A stretch of 64,000 bases of DNA from Bos javanicus (GCF_032452875.1 NC_083880.1:57920829-57984828); one strand, 5' to 3'; shown: positions 11,833 to 24,071, counted from the stretch's first letter. Notes: a model not told the origin generated them from the letters alone. Translations and numbers: made by a program.

Positions 11833-14572
11833 CCCTTCGCTCCCCACTGCAGTCGCCCAGCGGTGGCTGGGACAACCCCACCCCAGAGGCTCTGGGCCAA
11901 ATGTCAGGCGTTCTCCTCCTGGGGTCATCAGCCACTCTTCCCTGAGAGAAGGCAGGTGCTGATGAGGCTGAAGCAGGAAATTTGGTATAAATTATGAATA
12001 TCTACAGGGCCAACGTGCAGATCTGGGAACACAGGCACTCAAGTTGAGCTCAGGAGGACATGTGTCCAAGACACCAGAACATCTGGGTGAAAAGGGAAAA
12101 GCTCCCATGAATCACCCGGACGCCTCGGCTGCTTGGAAGCAGCTGGACCTTGGCTGGGAATTCCTAGTTTTCATCCGGGTGGAAGACCCGGCCAGAGAGA
12201 GGAGTGATTAGCATTATCATGGGGCTCAGGGAGTTTTGATGGGAACGGTTTTAGTACTGGAACATTCCTAAGCAAACAAACAAATTAAAAAAAAAAAAAA
12301 ACCTGGCTGATGAGCCAGGCCTGGTGGGCCAGACTCTGTCTCCCAAATCCCCCCTTCCCTTCCCATCCCATAAGCCCTGCATTTTCTCTCCGCTTAGCAG
12401 GAAACGCTCAACACAGGCCTTGGGGAGAGATCTACGTGGTCAGCCAGTCCCCTCGACAACATGTTTTCAATTTTGGAAACACAAGCATAATAAAACAGTT
12501 GCCTTCTCCAAGCAGCACCTATAACGTCCACCTTTTCCACCCATCCCTTGGTCCAGCCCAAACTGGAACTTTTCATGCAAAACAGGGGAGACAGTGACAA
12601 ACCAAGCTACGTTCCTTCCACAGCCTTTCAACACACTGACATCTGAGTCTGAGGCCCTCCTGCATCTCAGAAGCTCAGAATCTGTTTTCCTAGGCATGCG
12701 GTCCCTCCAGAATTTCTGCTCCCTCAGGAGGGACCATGTCCTGAGGGAGCAGAAAGTTGCTCGCTCAACTCACCAACTCTCCAAACTCACCATGCAAAGG
12801 CAGGCACACTTCTCAGTCCCGGGAAGCTGCAGGGCTGGGGAAGCAGAGTGTCCTTTTTCTAGAGCATGCCATTTCTGAGTTTCCCAAAAATACAAAGTCT
12901 GTCCTGTCCAATCCCTCCCCCGCAACGCCCCTTCCCTCTGGCCTTGAAGGCAAAGACCCTCGGATCAGATGGATAATGAGATTCAATTACGGCCAAATGA
13001 GGGCCATATGAGGGGTGTGAGGGCTGGCCGTCCACACCAGAGGGGGAAGTTTAGGCTCCTTAGAATTCAAAGTTTATGTTCATATTTCTGTGACTTGCTG
13101 GTACCGGCACCGCATGTCAATCTGTGACCTTCTCAGGGGAGTTTAAACGGAAACCCTGCGTGGCCTTTGTGCCGTGGCCGCCTTGCAAAGCACGTCTTCT
13201 GCTGTAGCGACGCGGTGACGGCTGCCATCTCAACAGCCGGATTCCGAAGCTTGTTGGCCAAACGTCCCCTGTGTGCCGTTGCACGCCAGCATTTCTCAGA
13301 GTGTAAAGGGCGGCCGCCTCTAATCAAGAGAGGTTATTTTGGGGTGGGGATTTTTATTGAAAATGTGCGTAAGCTTCCAAGTACAGACATTCTAGGTGAA
13401 TTACCTCAAGCTCAGGATTTTGAAATAAACCAGAGGGTTTCAGATTTTTTTTTTTTTTTTAAGCAAGAGAACACTTTTTTCAAAGCAGATCTTAATTAGC
13501 CTCCCAGGACATAAACCAGAGCAAAGGGTGGGGGGCCTTCGTGGGCTGAAAAAGGCCGGGGTCCCACTCACTGGGTCTCCCCTTCTCTCCTGAAAAAAAC
13601 ATCTCTGGTTTTTGGAAACCAGCTTGAAAACCTCTGATACAGTGAAATCTGATGCAGACATCTCTGTACTATCCAGTACAGAAGGGGCCCCTGAGCCCCT
13701 GAAATGGGACCCATCTAAACTGAGCTGTGCTGGAGTGTATATGCACACCCGACTTCGAAGACTTGTGTTTGAAAGAGCGTATAAAATATCTCACCGCTAG
13801 TTTTTGTATTTATACATGTTGAATTTATTACAGACACTTTCGGGTCTGGATAAAATATTGTTAAAATTAATTGCACCTGCTACTGTTTGGCTTTTTATAA
13901 TGTGTGACTCACAGTATGTGTCTATTGAGCAGTGCTGTGGAGCCAGGCTGGAGCCTGCCCTGGGATGAAGAACCATATCAGGGTCCTAGTTTTGCGGGGC
14001 AGGCCCCAAGGATCAAAAAGGCTTTAAAGCCAAGGAGCTAGCATCAGGTGCTTATGCCAGATTTGACCCATCCTCAAAACTCTCGGCAGGACTTGAGGCT
14101 CAGACTTAAATCTCCCTTTGACTACTTGTCTTTCCTTTCTCCCTACTTGGATAAACCAGGATTCCCTTCCTGCTGGGAACTCCCTTACTTATTATCCTTC
14201 TACCCTCAGCCAGATTCTTAGTGATCCCAACAGCTGCAAGCCTTCTTTTTCCTCACTTCCATTTCAAGCCTGACCCTATTAGCCACACACATGATGGAAA
14301 TCACCAGCCAATTTTTAGGAGGGGAGGCCCCAAGGGATGGGCGAAGTATCAACAAGGAATTTATGGGCATTGATCTCATGGAGCATGAGTCATTCATTCA
14401 TCCATTCAACTAAAAGCAGCGACCACGACTAGCATTTACTGAGTGCTAACTATGTGAAGGCATTGTCCTAAGTGGTGTCCATGTCTTGACACAACAGATC
14501 GTTAGCATCCACTGGACACTGTCCTAAGGGGCTGGGGAGTCGGCAGGGAACAAGAGAGATAAGGGCCTGTCC
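11833..14572. other. APCDD1L intron 1 / upstream non-coding DNA
   Basis: The sequence is mostly unique. It contains an A-run at 12287-12301, a perfect hairpin at 12713-12755 and a T-run at 13445-13460. A MIR-like stretch lies around 14420-14540 (agcatttactgagtgctaac). I see no coding exon. Confidence 0.4.
14420..14540 (+). repeat. MIR-like SINE remnant
   Basis: The MIR signature catttactgagtgctaac, then atgtgaaggcattgtcctaa, is visible and decayed. Confidence 0.5.
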
Positions 14573-14712
14573 TCATGGAAAGGAGGGAGAAAGAAAAGAG
14601 GAAATAAAGGACGAAAAGAAAGAAAGAGGAGAGGGAGGGAGGGCAGGAGGAGAAAGAGAGAAAGAAAAGAGGGAGGGAGGGAAGGAAGGAAGGAAAAAGA
14701 AGAGAGAGACTT
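14573..14712. repeat. Homopurine (GA)n/(GGAA)n tract
   Basis: About 140 bases of the plus strand are almost entirely A and G, with (GGGA), (GAAA) and (GGAA) runs. Such tracts can form triplex (H-DNA) structures. Confidence 0.9.
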
Positions 14713-15545
14713 GGGGTGTCTGGAGTGACACCTCACTAGCAGTGAGCACCCAGCACCCAGATCTTGGTTTCTAAATACCATTCTCCAATAAAAGGAACCA
14801 GGACACCTTGGAGAAATACGTACATAATGAGCCTAGAAGATCTAGTGCCAGAAAGTGAGGACATGCTAAAACAAATAAATAACAAATGCATTTAGAAAGG
14901 ACCCAGGAAGTAAGTCGATAGTGCTCCTGAGGGCCACAGGGATAATTTGAGCTACAGACTAAATAATGATAGCAATGGATCGTAACCTGTAAAACAAATA
15001 TCGCTGAGTTCACACTAATACAAATAATAATCGAATAAAGAGATAAGCAAGGAGAAGAGAGCGTGCTTCTTTATAGCACAATCCCAGTTAATAGATTCAG
15101 AAAGAAGGGTGGAACTAGCAAATGACCATTTGGAAAACACCACAGTTATAACCTGTAAGTAAGAATCATCACTGGTCATCAATAGATGCTAAAGTTAGCA
15201 GGGGGAGTATAATGGCAAACAAGATATTTGCATGATCTCTAAGTATATCCCCATAAGATAATTATTAATTACAAAGAGGAAAATAGTCATTTAGCAGATG
15301 CCTCCTTAAGTGAGTGGTCAAAGTTAATATCACCAGTGCTTCCTCAAGCAATGCACTGAGAAGGGCACAAAATCACTTCTTTGGGGTTTGGGCCCAAACC
15401 ATGTAAACTGAATGTAATCATGAAGAAATATCCAAAAATCCTAAATTGAAGAACACACTTCAAAATAACTGGCCAGTACTCTTCAAAAGTGTCAAGTTTA
15501 TGAAAAACAAAGACTCAAGAAGCATTTCTGATTGAAGGACTAAAG
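14713..15545. other. Non-coding, AT-rich, possibly old repeat
   Basis: No coding potential is visible. The A-rich sequence resembles decayed LINE DNA, but I cannot name a family. Confidence 0.3.
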
Positions 15546-16133
15546 AGACCTTACTGTGGACTGCGACTGCAGCCATGAATTTAAAAGACACTTGCTCCTT
15601 AGAAGAAAAGCTATGACAAACCTAGACATCATATTAGAAAGCAGAGACATCACTTTGCTGACAAAGGTCCAAGGAGTCAAAGCTATGGTTTTTCCCTGAG
15701 TCATGTACAGAAGTGAGAGTTGAACCATAAAGAAAGTTGAGGGCTGAAGAATTGATGCTTTCAAACTGTGGTGCTGGAGAAGACTCTTGAGAGTCCCCTG
15801 CACAGCAAGGAGATCAAACCAGTCAATCTTAAAGGAAATCAACTTTGCATATTCATTGGAGGGACTGAGGCTGAAGCCAAAGCTCCAATACTTTGGTCAC
15901 CTGATGTGAAAAGATGACTCGTTAGAAAAGACCCTTATCCTGGGCAAGATTGAAGGCAAAAGGAGAAGGGGGTGATAGAGGATCAGATGGTTAGATAGCA
16001 TCACTGACTCAATGGACATGAATCTGAGTAAATTCCAGGAGATAGTGAAGGATAGGGAAGCCTGGTGTGCTGCAGTCCGTGGGGTCGCAAAAAGTTGGAC
16101 GTGACTGAGCGACTGAACAACAACAAAAAGACG
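15546..16133 (+). mobile_element. BovB LINE, 3'-end fragment (older copy)
   Basis: It matches the 3' 600 bases of the 3577-5160 copy (for example ctatgacaaacctagacatc and ggagaagactcttgagagtc), ending gtgactgagcgactgaacaac. It carries more substitutions than the copy at 3577, so it is older or from another subfamily. Confidence 0.9.
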
Positions 16134-16984
16134 TAACAACTAAATGTGATGTCTGATCCTGCATTGGATTCTGGACCAGAAAGGAAACATTACTGGGACA
16201 ACTGGTAATATCTGCATAGAATTTGTAGGTTAGGTCATAACATGGGATCAATGTTAATTTCTTGGTTTTGACCATTGTACTATGTCTATGCAAGATGGTA
16301 ACCTTTGGGGAAATCAGGGCTAGTAGAGCTCGCTCTACTGCTTCAGCAATATTTTTGTAAGGTATGAAATGATCTCAACTTGCAAAGTCAAAAAATAAAA
16401 GTAAATTAACAACAGTAAGCAGGTAAGTAATTGAGAGAGGTGATGAGTGCTGTACAGGTGAGAAGAGAGGTAGAAAAGAGCAAAAGGGAAGGTTTGATGT
16501 CAGCCTGCCAGGAATTCCAATTATGCTGAGGCCGCAGCAAGCGGAGAGCACCCAGCTCAAAACAGAGGGAGGATGCTCTGGCCAAGAAATAGCTCTGCAA
16601 TGGCCCCGAGGCGGGAGAGTCTTTGCTGCTCATCCCCAGGAACACACAGTGGAGAAGTATGGTGGGGGCTTATGGATGGCCTTGGAAGACAGCCAATTTT
16701 GAAGGGCCCTGGAGATCCTAAGGAAAAGCATGGAATGCTACTTCAAGTGTATTAGGAAGTTTTTGGCCATTGTGTAAATTTCCTTTGAGACACTTATGAT
16801 TCTTTGAAATTACAATCCATAGTGGGTCTCCTTGATTAATGCCAGCCTCCCCGAGAGAACAGGAACTCTGGCCATCACGTGCTCCCTTACAAAGCATGTA
16901 ACGGCCATGCAAAGTTCATGGTAGGGGAGGGGAGAGAGAAGAGAATGGACAAAGGGTATGGTCCTGGGAGGCCTGGGTGGCTTG
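16134..16984. other. Non-coding, nothing firm recognised
   Basis: Unique-looking sequence with no splice-compatible coding frame and no clear repeat. Confidence 0.35.
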
Positions 16985-17400
16985 GTATGGGTTGTGAATT
17001 GAATTGTGTCCCTAAAAAGATGGTACCAGTAAATGTGACCTTATTTGGAAAAAGGTCTCTGCTGATATAGATGCAGTCGTACTGGATAAAGGTGGACCCG
17101 AACCCAGTGACTGATGTCTTTATAAGAGAGGAGAAGGAGGTTTGACTACAAAGACATAGACACATAGAGAAAAGACAGTCATGTGAAGACAGGGAAAGAG
17201 TAAAATGATACACTTAAAAGCCATGGATGCCCTGGGCCCCCAGAAGCTGGAAGAGGCAGGAAGGACCCTCCCTTGGAACGTCCAGAGAGAGGCAGCCCTG
17301 CCCACACCTTGATTTCAGACTTCTGGTCTCCAGACTGTGAAAGAATAAAGTCCTGCCATTTTCAGTCTCGTAGTTTGCTGTCCTTGGTCATGAAGGCTCC
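16985..17400 (+). mobile_element. Old mammalian interspersed repeat (LTR/MaLR-like)
   Basis: The order gaattgtgtccctaaaaaga, gaccttatttggaaaaaggt, tttataagagaggagaagg, gccctgcccacaccttgatt and gactgtgaaagaataaag matches a common old mammalian repeat, probably an LTR with its own poly(A) signal. The exact family name is uncertain. Confidence 0.45.
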
Positions 17401-20400
17401 AGAATGCACAGCCATGTTGGGAAGAGAGGTGATAACCTTGGCCTCTGCCATTCTGTGCACCCCTTCGGGCTACTGACCACATCTACATATTAAATAGTTG
17501 CTTATTAAATATCATTTACGTAAAGTGTTACTTAATTTTTAAAAAAATCCAATGCAGACCAAACCCCTTTTAAAACTCAGTCTTATCTTTGTGGGCTGTG
17601 AAAGCCTGATTTTGCTACAGTAACAGCCGCTGCTTTTTAACACCCTCTAAAATCGATGTATAACCACTGGAATAAGAAATGCTCACCACTGCACCTAAAA
17701 TCACCTGGCACACCTCCCAGAACCTCGGAACAAGCCAATTAGGATAGAAAAAAAAAGCGAGTGTTTTTCTTTTGCTTTTTGCCCCCAACAGAAAGATATC
17801 TGAAGACCTGATATTTCTCCATCTGCTCTGGCTACGAACCGCACGCCTTCCCTCCCCCGCCCCCTCCCCTATTGATCCAGACCCACGCGTCTCATGATCT
17901 TTGAAGAAAACAGGACGGTGCACCTGGGTATAAACCGGCTCCCAAGACTCCATTTTTCATCTGGAAAATGAAGATAATCACGTCCACCTAACAGAAGTGT
18001 TGTGAACAGCAGATAAGAAAAGGGCACATATTTTTTATTTTACGAAATACCCCCGAATAGGCCAATCCACCGAGACAGAAAGCAGATTAGTGGCTGCAAG
18101 GGTTTGAGAGGAGAGAGGCGTGGAGAGTGACTGCTAATGTGTGCAGGGCTTCCTTTTGGGGTGATGAAAAGATTCTGGAACTCGACAGAGCTGATGTTTG
18201 CGTGACCTGGTGAACATCTTAAATGCCACTGAATTTTAATCGTATGCTTTAAAGTGGTTAAAATGGTAATGTTTATGTTAGGTGTATTTTACCCTATTTT
18301 ATTTGTTAATTGAATATGAAGCACCTGCCTGGGGTAGCCAACTCTCCATCCTCTGAACCTCAGTTTCCTTGTCTGCAAAATGGGGGCACAGACGGAACCT
18401 GGGCCATGGGAGGTCTTGCAGATGGTCCGTAGGAATGGCCGGCACATGTAAGCACTCCATCAGGGTGCCGACCGGCTGCCTCCTGGGTGCTTATGGGGTG
18501 AGACCACCTCTTGAGACCACAAAGTACCAGTGCTCAAGACAGGCTCCGAAGTCGTCTTCTCCACTAAGGCCCCAGGCAGGCTCCACGTGATGTCTGCGGT
18601 GCAGCCCACTGCTGGCATTCTGACTCACAATCACACAACAGGCTGGAGCACATCAGATCTGAAACCCCAGTAGTCTGGTCTGAGCAATTGGACGCTCCGG
18701 ATTTCATTCTGCAGGTAATTTCAACGACACGATCTAATTTCAAATGTCCTGCTCTATGAGTGCAAAAGCAGCATAATTTTTAATTAGTGGGTAAACAGTA
18801 AATAATGGATGGCGGCAAGTGGACACCACTGTTAATTAAAAATCCATGGTTGATAAAAATCAATTTGGCCCACGCATTTAACTCCGTCTATCAGGTCCCT
18901 GAGAAAAGTCGTGCAAGCCAGCCCATGGCACCATCTGCTTTCCGCTGTGGTTTCCTGAGCCCAGACTTTTCTAGGGGAGAAGAGAGGGAGAGAGAGAAAA
19001 GAAAATCTATAAGCAGCCTCCAAAGCTGGGACTGGAAGCATTTCACGAGTTCATTTCTCATCGGTTGGTTTCATTTTTTGTAACCTTGAAGTTGAAGCTC
19101 CAGCCAGGAGGCAGTATCACGCTCCACTCTGAGCTTTTTACCAAGAAGGGCTCCATTTTGTGTTTCGTGTGTACATGTTCTGAATACGGTGAGATCCCAC
19201 CATATCTCATCATCTCCTGAATTAATTAAATCCCAAATTTTCGCAGAAAAACAAGACAAACTAAAAGACACTTAGTGGGAAGATGGTATCTGAGGATTCA
19301 TGTCAAAATACAAAACGTTTTTGGTGTCCAAAAAAAAAAAAAAATAGCATGTTGTGAACCCAACGTCTTCTTGGGAGCTCAAGAAGAAGGTGTGAAGCGT
19401 GGATACCCTGGCGTGTGTATTTCAGCTCCAGACTCGCAATCAGCTTTGCTGGGCGTTTGGCCCAACTCAGGCGCCTCAGCGTCCTGGCTCTGGTCCCCAA
19501 AAGACTAGATGTGCCCGAGTGAGCACAGAACTACTCTTTCAAGCCTCTCCTTGCATGGAGTTACTCTGAGGAGTGGCCCTGACAGCCCTTGGGGTAATCC
19601 AAGTGCCCCCTGTCCCTGGGGACACCGCAGCGCTGGTGCACCAGCTGTCTGTCTCCATCTGTCTTATTTGGCTGATTGAAGTCCACAAATCAGGTGTAGG
19701 GCACAGCAGGAACATACAAGGATCCAGTGCTGCAGCAGCATTTTCACTCGTTCATTCCTTCAACCCCTTCCCCTGCCTGTGATTCAAAAGGAGCCACAGT
19801 TAAGCTGACAGGCCAGAGCCCACGGCCTGGCTCCAAGCCTGGCTCCATCCCCTGGGGCAGGCCAGGCCTGGGGCCAGCTGAGCCCAGTTCACTGAGCCCT
19901 TGGCTCTGCCCATCATGGGAAGTCGAGACTAACACCATTCCCTAGGGTCATCGCGATGGTGAGCTAACGTGTAAAAATATGTATAAAATAACATAATAAA
20001 GATGTCCAGAGTCGGTACCCAGCTAAGAGGGGCTGCTGCCGCCTCGTGTCGTTGTCACCATCAGCGTCATTCCAGCTTTCTCAGCCAGTCCCATGGGAAC
20101 CCAAGAGTCTCCCAGGGAGACCCCAGACCTCTGGCAGGCCAAGGGGGAGCAGAGAGCTTGGGGGCTCCAGAAGACTGCTGTGAAGGGGCAAGGAGGGGAC
20201 CCCAAGCCTCCCGGCCCGAGCACCTTTCCTGAACCTGGTGTGGTGTAGGGGGAAACACCCTAGGAAGGCTGGCGATGGAGTGGGGCCAGCGGGTTGCAGC
20301 AGCTATAACATTTGGACGCTGCTACCACCAAGCTTACAGCCTCCCGCATCTGGGCCACGTCAAGCCTGCCTCTCTGAGTGGGGTTGACAGTTTCCAGGGG

Positions 20401-21043
20401 AGTTGCTGCTCTTTAGCAGATGAAGGCCCTGGTGCTCTCACCTCCGGGCCGCTCCTAGAAGTGAAGATCTGGCCAGGCCTGTCTGGTCTCCACCAGATGA
20501 TCATATCTGGCAGGGGAGGGAGGGGTCCCTGAAGAGGGTGGGGGGCCCTCTTCCATGAGGCCTCTGAGTCCCCCACCCCCAACCCCACCCCCACCGCCCC
20601 TCTGTTGGCCTTGTGCTTCAGCCCGGGTCCTACCACACACATCCTGAGCATCACTGTGTACCCCAGTGCCTTCCTGGTCCACCCATGTGGGGATGGACAA
20701 TGCCTGGGCCTGGCACCACCGAGAGACCACGAAGGGAGTGGCCGCGAGGGGCAGGTGCAGGTCTGGCTGCTCCAGGGGGCAGAGGTCAAGCTGAACCTGG
20801 GCTCGTAAGGGAGAGGATGGCAGTCCCACTGTCCGGCTTCTCTGTCTGGGTCCTGGCGGCCTCCTGCCCCTGGTGCAGGGCCTTTCCACAGCCGCCCAGT
20901 GGCACTTGGCCACAGGAGGAGGTGCAGGTGGGCACAGACTCTTGCCTAGCTCTCTGCTGCATCCTGAGCCAGGAGAGGGGTGCCAGTCAGCTAGAGAACT
21001 AGGGTGTGCCCAGATCGCTGACCTGGGTCTGTCTGCTTTGCAG
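17401..21043. other. APCDD1L intron 1, 3' part
   Basis: Mostly unique. MIR-like stretches may be present near 17950-18020 and 18355-18420 (ctcagtttccttgtctgcaa). AT-rich, homeobox-site-like sequence (taattaaaaatcc, gaattaattaaatcc) lies at 18700-19240. An A-run lies at 19330-19345, and a C-rich tract at 20570-20600 could form a G-quadruplex on the minus strand. Confidence 0.4.
20570..20600 (-). repeat. C-run tract (G-quadruplex-capable on minus strand)
   Basis: Five or more C-runs of four or five are separated by one or two bases, 443 bases before exon 2 of APCDD1L. Confidence 0.7.
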
Positions 21044-21182
21044 CCCGCACTTCAGAGGCAGCTGGGATGGCAGGGGCGGGCCATCTGCACTGGGAACCAA
21101 GCTGCCAGCAGCCCCTGCCCAGCAGAGCCCTGGTCACCGCGCTGCTGCCCCCACGCCTGGACGGGCCCTGGATCTCCACTGG
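21044..21182 (+). CDS. APCDD1L: APCDD1L exon 2 (coding, partial gene)
   Basis: This exon encodes the mature N-terminus of APCDD1-like protein, ahead of the first APCDD1 domain. The frame, entered after a two-base split codon, contains HLHWEPSCQQPLPSRA and ends PPRLDGPWISTG, which closely matches the human protein as I remember it. The acceptor is gtctgctttgcag (ending 21043). The donor is gtaagacc from 21183, interrupting a glycine codon after GG. Exon 3 begins with C and restores GGC, so the phases agree. The exon is 139 nt, about 46 codons. The initiator and signal peptide must come from an upstream exon. Exons 2-4 give about 484 residues against about 501 in human, leaving roughly 17-20 residues for exon 1, the size of a signal peptide. 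Longer open frames overlap here in other phases and are shadows. Confidence 0.9.
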
Positions 21183-23518
21183 GTAAGACCTGAGGGTCAT
21201 ACTGAGCATAGGCCCGTGGGCCGGGAGACCTCACCCTGAACACGGAGGTGTTCACATCTGTGAAACGGGCACAATTCATCTGGTTGTCCAGAGGCTGCCC
21301 AGGCATGGGCTTGCTTGTCACCCTCCCCAGAGTGAGCCTAGGAGGCCAGAAGGAGCCATCCACCCAATTCTCCCTTTCACCTGATAGTCTCACCTGACAT
21401 TTCTGAGGCCCCACTGCTGCTCTGAGGGGTGGGCTTAGCGCTCTGCCCTCACTGGTGGGGCAGCCAGGAGAGTCCTCCCCGCTAGGGTCAGAGAGAAGGC
21501 AGGCAGCGTCCTCACCCACCATCCCCTTGGGCCAGTCCCACTCTGGGGTTAAGGACTGGACTTTGCATGTCCTCCATGCACCTCCTGAGGTCAGGGGGAA
21601 ATTCCACTGCCAAACATCTGCTAGCAGCTCCCTGGGGTGGGTGGGGACTTGAGATCTGCAAAGTTGCTCTGGATGCATTCCCAGGCTCTGCCCCCACCTT
21701 CCACAGGCCAGGTGGGATTCAGGCATCACTGGCCAGGGTCAGTGTGAGACAGAACATGGGGAGGAAGGGGGCTGGCTGCAGGCTGTTCTTGCCCTGGGAC
21801 AACAGCATTCCAGATAGTTCTAGAAGCTTCTAGTATTTTCTTCCTAGAAAGTCCTCCATTGTACCCTTCAGATAGGGTCTGTTGCTTTCTGGGAGCAGCA
21901 TAGGGAAGGACCCAGAGTCTGAGAACCACGAGGACATCTAGTGCGACCTGCTACCTTCCCTTGGGCAAATCTCCCCACGCTGGAGTGTGAGTCACTTCTC
22001 TCTGTGTTTAACTACCACCTGTACTGATTCTTACAGGTGGTATTTCTTCTTATGATTCTTCTTAAGAAGAATCTTTATGATTTCCTTACGATTCTTCTTT
22101 AAACCAACTTGCTTTTGTTGGTATAAATATATTCATGTATTTTTACAGCTTTATTGGGGGATAATTGGTACACTGTACACATTTACAGTACTGTGATTAT
22201 GTTTCAAAGGAAGTGTCATATCACTATGGATATGGAGAGCTGAGCCACTTGCCATAAATAGGAGGTAACCCTAAAAAGAAAGTCTGAAAACAAAACAACA
22301 TCATTAGGTTCTCACCCGAGTCTCTCACTGCCTGCCTGAGGCCCCGACTCTGTTTGCTTTGGGAGAAAGGGGAGGTTGGTATTAAAGACATAGGATAGAA
22401 AGAAAAGGCTGGTGAGAACTTTTCTCCTGCTCCAGCAGCCCCAGTACGAAAGATACTGAGAAAATAACAGTCCAGGTACTGCCTATTTGTGGGGGGACTC
22501 GCCCACCGTCCACCCCAGCTGAGCCCCCATGGGAAAGTCCCAGATGCTCCCTGGCCCCAGCCCAGGATGTGACAGGGTCCAGGAGTCCTGTTTTCATCAC
22601 CGGCAGAATAAGGCCTGAGGACCAGGGCTGGCTTTGTAAATAAAGCTTTACTGGCACACAACCACACCCATTACATACAGTACTGTCTCTGGCCACTTTG
22701 GCTCCAAGACCACAATCTTGAGTAACTGCAACAAAGACCACCTGGCCACAAAGACAAAATAGTTATAGTCTGACCCTCTCCATGAAAAGTGTGCTGACCC
22801 CCCCAGTTTAGACCAACAAGTCTGTCACAGACTTGGATGAAACCTGGTTTGGGGTGGGGGGGCAGTGGTGGTCAGCTTGGCAAATGGGGAGACAATGTAA
22901 GTGCTCATCATTCATAAGTCACTCAATGAGGACCAGGGTTGGGGGATCCAGTGTGTGCCTGGTCCTGGAGCAGGTGCCAGGAATCCACTGGGGAAAGAAC
23001 AGGCAGGACCCTGCCTCCTGGAGCTCAGAGCACAGGGTTCCCCACACAAAGCAAAGGAGCCCCCATTTCTTAAACCCCTCCCAGGTGCCATCACTGTGCT
23101 GGTTGCTTCCTGGGAGCCCGGCCTGTGGATCTGATGCCTGAGTCCAGAGGAAGAAGCTGGGCATCATCCCGGCTCACACTCCTCATGAGGGACTGAAATG
23201 GAATTTGAACCAGGGACTCTGGCTGCAAAGCCTGTGTGTTTCCTGGACCAATGGGGATCCCTGGGGGACCCAGGCCAGAAACGGGGAGATGTCGGCTGAA
23301 AAAGGTGCTTAGGACCGAATGGAAGGAAAGCTTCTGTTGAGACCATAAGGCAAAAGGGGAAGGCCCCCAGCATGCAGGGTGGGGCTGAGGGCAGCTGGGG
23401 GAACTGAGCCTGCAGGCCTGAGAGGAAGGCTGAGGGAGGTGGAGCCCGGAGCCGCCCTGGGCTTCACCATGCACGAGCCCAGCTCACTGCCCTGCACTCT
23501 TCTCCCTCTGCCCCGCAG
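21183..23518. other. APCDD1L: APCDD1L intron 2
   Basis: The intron runs from GTAAGACC to CCCCGCAG. It holds a 20-bp palindrome (22054-22073), a hAT-type transposon remnant (22618-22802) and, at 23451-23477, an exact copy of 27 bases from exon 3. A branch-point-like ctcac lies about 33 bases before the acceptor. Confidence 0.85.
22618..22802. mobile_element. hAT-type non-autonomous DNA transposon remnant
   Basis: The terminus ttgtaaataaagctttactg, the middle ctctggccactttggctcca and the end gaaaagtgtgctgacccc match a common old mammalian hAT element. The exact MER name is uncertain. Confidence 0.6.
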
Positions 23519-24071
23519 CTGCGAGGTGCGCCCGGGACCCGAGTTCCTCATCCGCTCCTATACTTTCTACCCCAACCGCCTGTTCCGCGCCTACCAGTTC
23601 TTCTACCGGGACCCCTCGTGCAGCGAGCCCACCCACTCGCTGCTCATCAAGGGCAGGGTGCGCCTGCGCCGGGCCTCCTGGGTCACCCGCGGCGCCACGG
23701 AGGCCGACTACCATCTGCACAAGGTGGGCGTCGTCTTCCACAGCCGCCGCGCCCTGCTTGACGTGGCCAGGCGCCTGGACCACAGTAAGGCGGGCGGGGA
23801 CTGCGCGCACCGCCTGCCCCCGGCGCGGGCCTGGCTGCCCGGGGCCCTGTACGAGCTGCTGGGCGCCGGGGCTGAGCGTGACTGCGCGGCCGCCCTGGGC
23901 TTCACCATGCACGAGCTCAGCCTGGTGCGCGTGCAGCGCCGCTTGCAGCCCGAGCCCCGGGCCGCGCCTCGCCTGGTGGAGGAGCTCTACCTGGGGGACA
24001 TCCACACCGAGCGGGCCGAGCGGCGGCACTACCGGCCCACCGGCTACCAGCGTCCGCTGCAGAGCGCCCTG
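23519..24071 (+). CDS. APCDD1L: APCDD1L exon 3 (first APCDD1 domain)
   Basis: This 553-nt exon encodes 184 codons of the first APCDD1 domain. It starts CEVRPGPEFLIRSYTF, continues through KGRVRLRRASWVTRGATEAD and MHELSLVRVQ, and ends YRPTGYQRPLQSAL. The family is a secreted or membrane-anchored Wnt antagonist fold, and APCDD1 itself binds Wnt and LRP5/6 at the cell surface; the role of APCDD1L is less well established. The acceptor is ctctgccccgcag (ending 23518) and the donor gtgagt starts at 24072, phase 0. The exon is very GC-rich with many CpGs. The opening CEVRP block recurs at the start of the second domain in exon 4, so the two domains are an internal duplication. The frame also stays open about 47 codons into the upstream intron, where a 27-bp copy of this exon lies; I place the start at the acceptor because it matches the human protein. 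Confidence 0.95.

Noticed and set aside
20873..21239. Open frames covering APCDD1L exon 2 in other phases
   Set aside because: Only the third phase matches the APCDD1L protein and joins in phase to exon 3; the others are shadows.
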